Below are positions 5,582 to 5,693 of a stretch of DNA of 5,693 bases, piece after piece (positions within the stretch are counted from its first letter, which is position 1; the number at the start of each line of letters is the position of its first letter). The position numbers were made by a program, and so were the translations under genes. Source of the DNA: an uncultured Eubacteriales bacterium (GTDB taxonomy: Bacteria; Bacillota; Clostridia; Oscillospirales; Oscillospiraceae). The stretch lies in assembly GCA_900549545.1 (NCBI GenBank), contig URPA01000086.1, forward strand, positions 1 through 5,693. Reading direction: 5' to 3'. The notes below the pieces were generated by a model. That model was not told the origin of the DNA and did not search any database. It worked only from the letters and a program-made list of their open reading frames with translations.

Positions 5582-5693
5582 GTTCCTCTAAATCAAAATT
5601 GAAGCCCAGCGTAGCGGATTCAATTTTGAAAGGAAGACGGAAGCAATGGATATGTAGTTTTCCGCTCTCAGCGGGAAACGGAATGGAATTGCT
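5582..5693. other. Hairpin-rich non-coding tail, unidentified
   Basis: No gene is visible. Two hairpins stand out: an 11 bp perfect stem TCAAAATTGAA / TTCAATTTTGA (5593-5603 with 5619-5629, 15-base loop), and a 10 bp stem GTTTTCCGCT / AGCGGGAAAC (5657-5666 with 5670-5679) with one G-U pair and a 3-base loop. The G-U becomes an A-C mismatch on the other strand, so the plus-strand RNA folds better. No T-run follows within the window, which argues against a standard terminator. It could be another intergenic repeat, the start of a structured RNA, or a leader of a gene beyond the window. It begins exactly where the right repeat copy breaks off. Confidence 0.35.

Noticed and set aside
5646..5657. 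Leader peptide ATG GAT ATG TAG behind AGGAAG
   Set aside because: Spacing is good, but three codons followed by a stop and no visible downstream gene are most likely chance.
1..5693. CRISPR array, tRNA, rRNA, transposase or phage genes
   Set aside because: No regularly spaced repeats, RNA gene cores or matching protein motifs were seen on either strand.

Overview
The window holds four protein genes typical of a GC-rich, spore-forming, low-copy-repeat-rich Clostridia genome (Oscillospiraceae-like is my guess). The evidence is a YpeB-type spore germination protein, Gram-positive style aminoacyl-tRNA synthetases, a TagO-type cell-wall glycosyltransferase, strong AGGAG-like ribosome binding sites, consensus sigma-A promoters, and dispersed palindromic repeats of the kind common in gut Firmicutes. 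The taxonomic call is inference; no rRNA or other marker gene is present.

Layout. Positions 1-146 are non-coding and made of short hairpin-rich repeat sequence, with a perfect GC-rich palindrome just past the end of ypeB. Minus strand, read from the centre leftwards: gltX (1483-2958, glutamyl-tRNA synthetase), a textbook intrinsic terminator (1425-1467), then ypeB (147-1424, GTG start), whose ribosome binding site is built from the 3' arm of that terminator. Plus strand, read from the centre rightwards: trpS (3107-4132, tryptophanyl-tRNA synthetase), a palindromic repeat element (4134-4295), tagO (4374-5468, undecaprenyl-phosphate GlcNAc-1-phosphate transferase), an inverted and truncated second copy of the same repeat (5460-5581), and a hairpin-rich tail (5582-5693) with no gene.

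gltX and trpS are divergent, and the 148 bp between them contain two good sigma-A promoters whose -35 boxes occupy the same 7 bp (TTGTCAA, 3026-3032). Two polymerases could hardly bind at once, so expression of the two synthetases may be coupled by competition. Neither predicted leader is long enough for a T-box.

The most unusual structure is around tagO. The gene sits between two copies, in opposite orientation, of a roughly 160 bp MITE-like element. Over 122 aligned bases the arms match at 115 positions without gaps (counted by eye). The complete copy is itself one long imperfect hairpin. It starts one base after the trpS stop codon, and the other copy supplies the tagO stop codon. I see no CRISPR array, phage gene, transposase, tRNA or rRNA. 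Apart from the repeat architecture and the promoter and terminator overlaps, the genes are ordinary housekeeping and sporulation genes, and I do not claim a new enzymatic or defence system.
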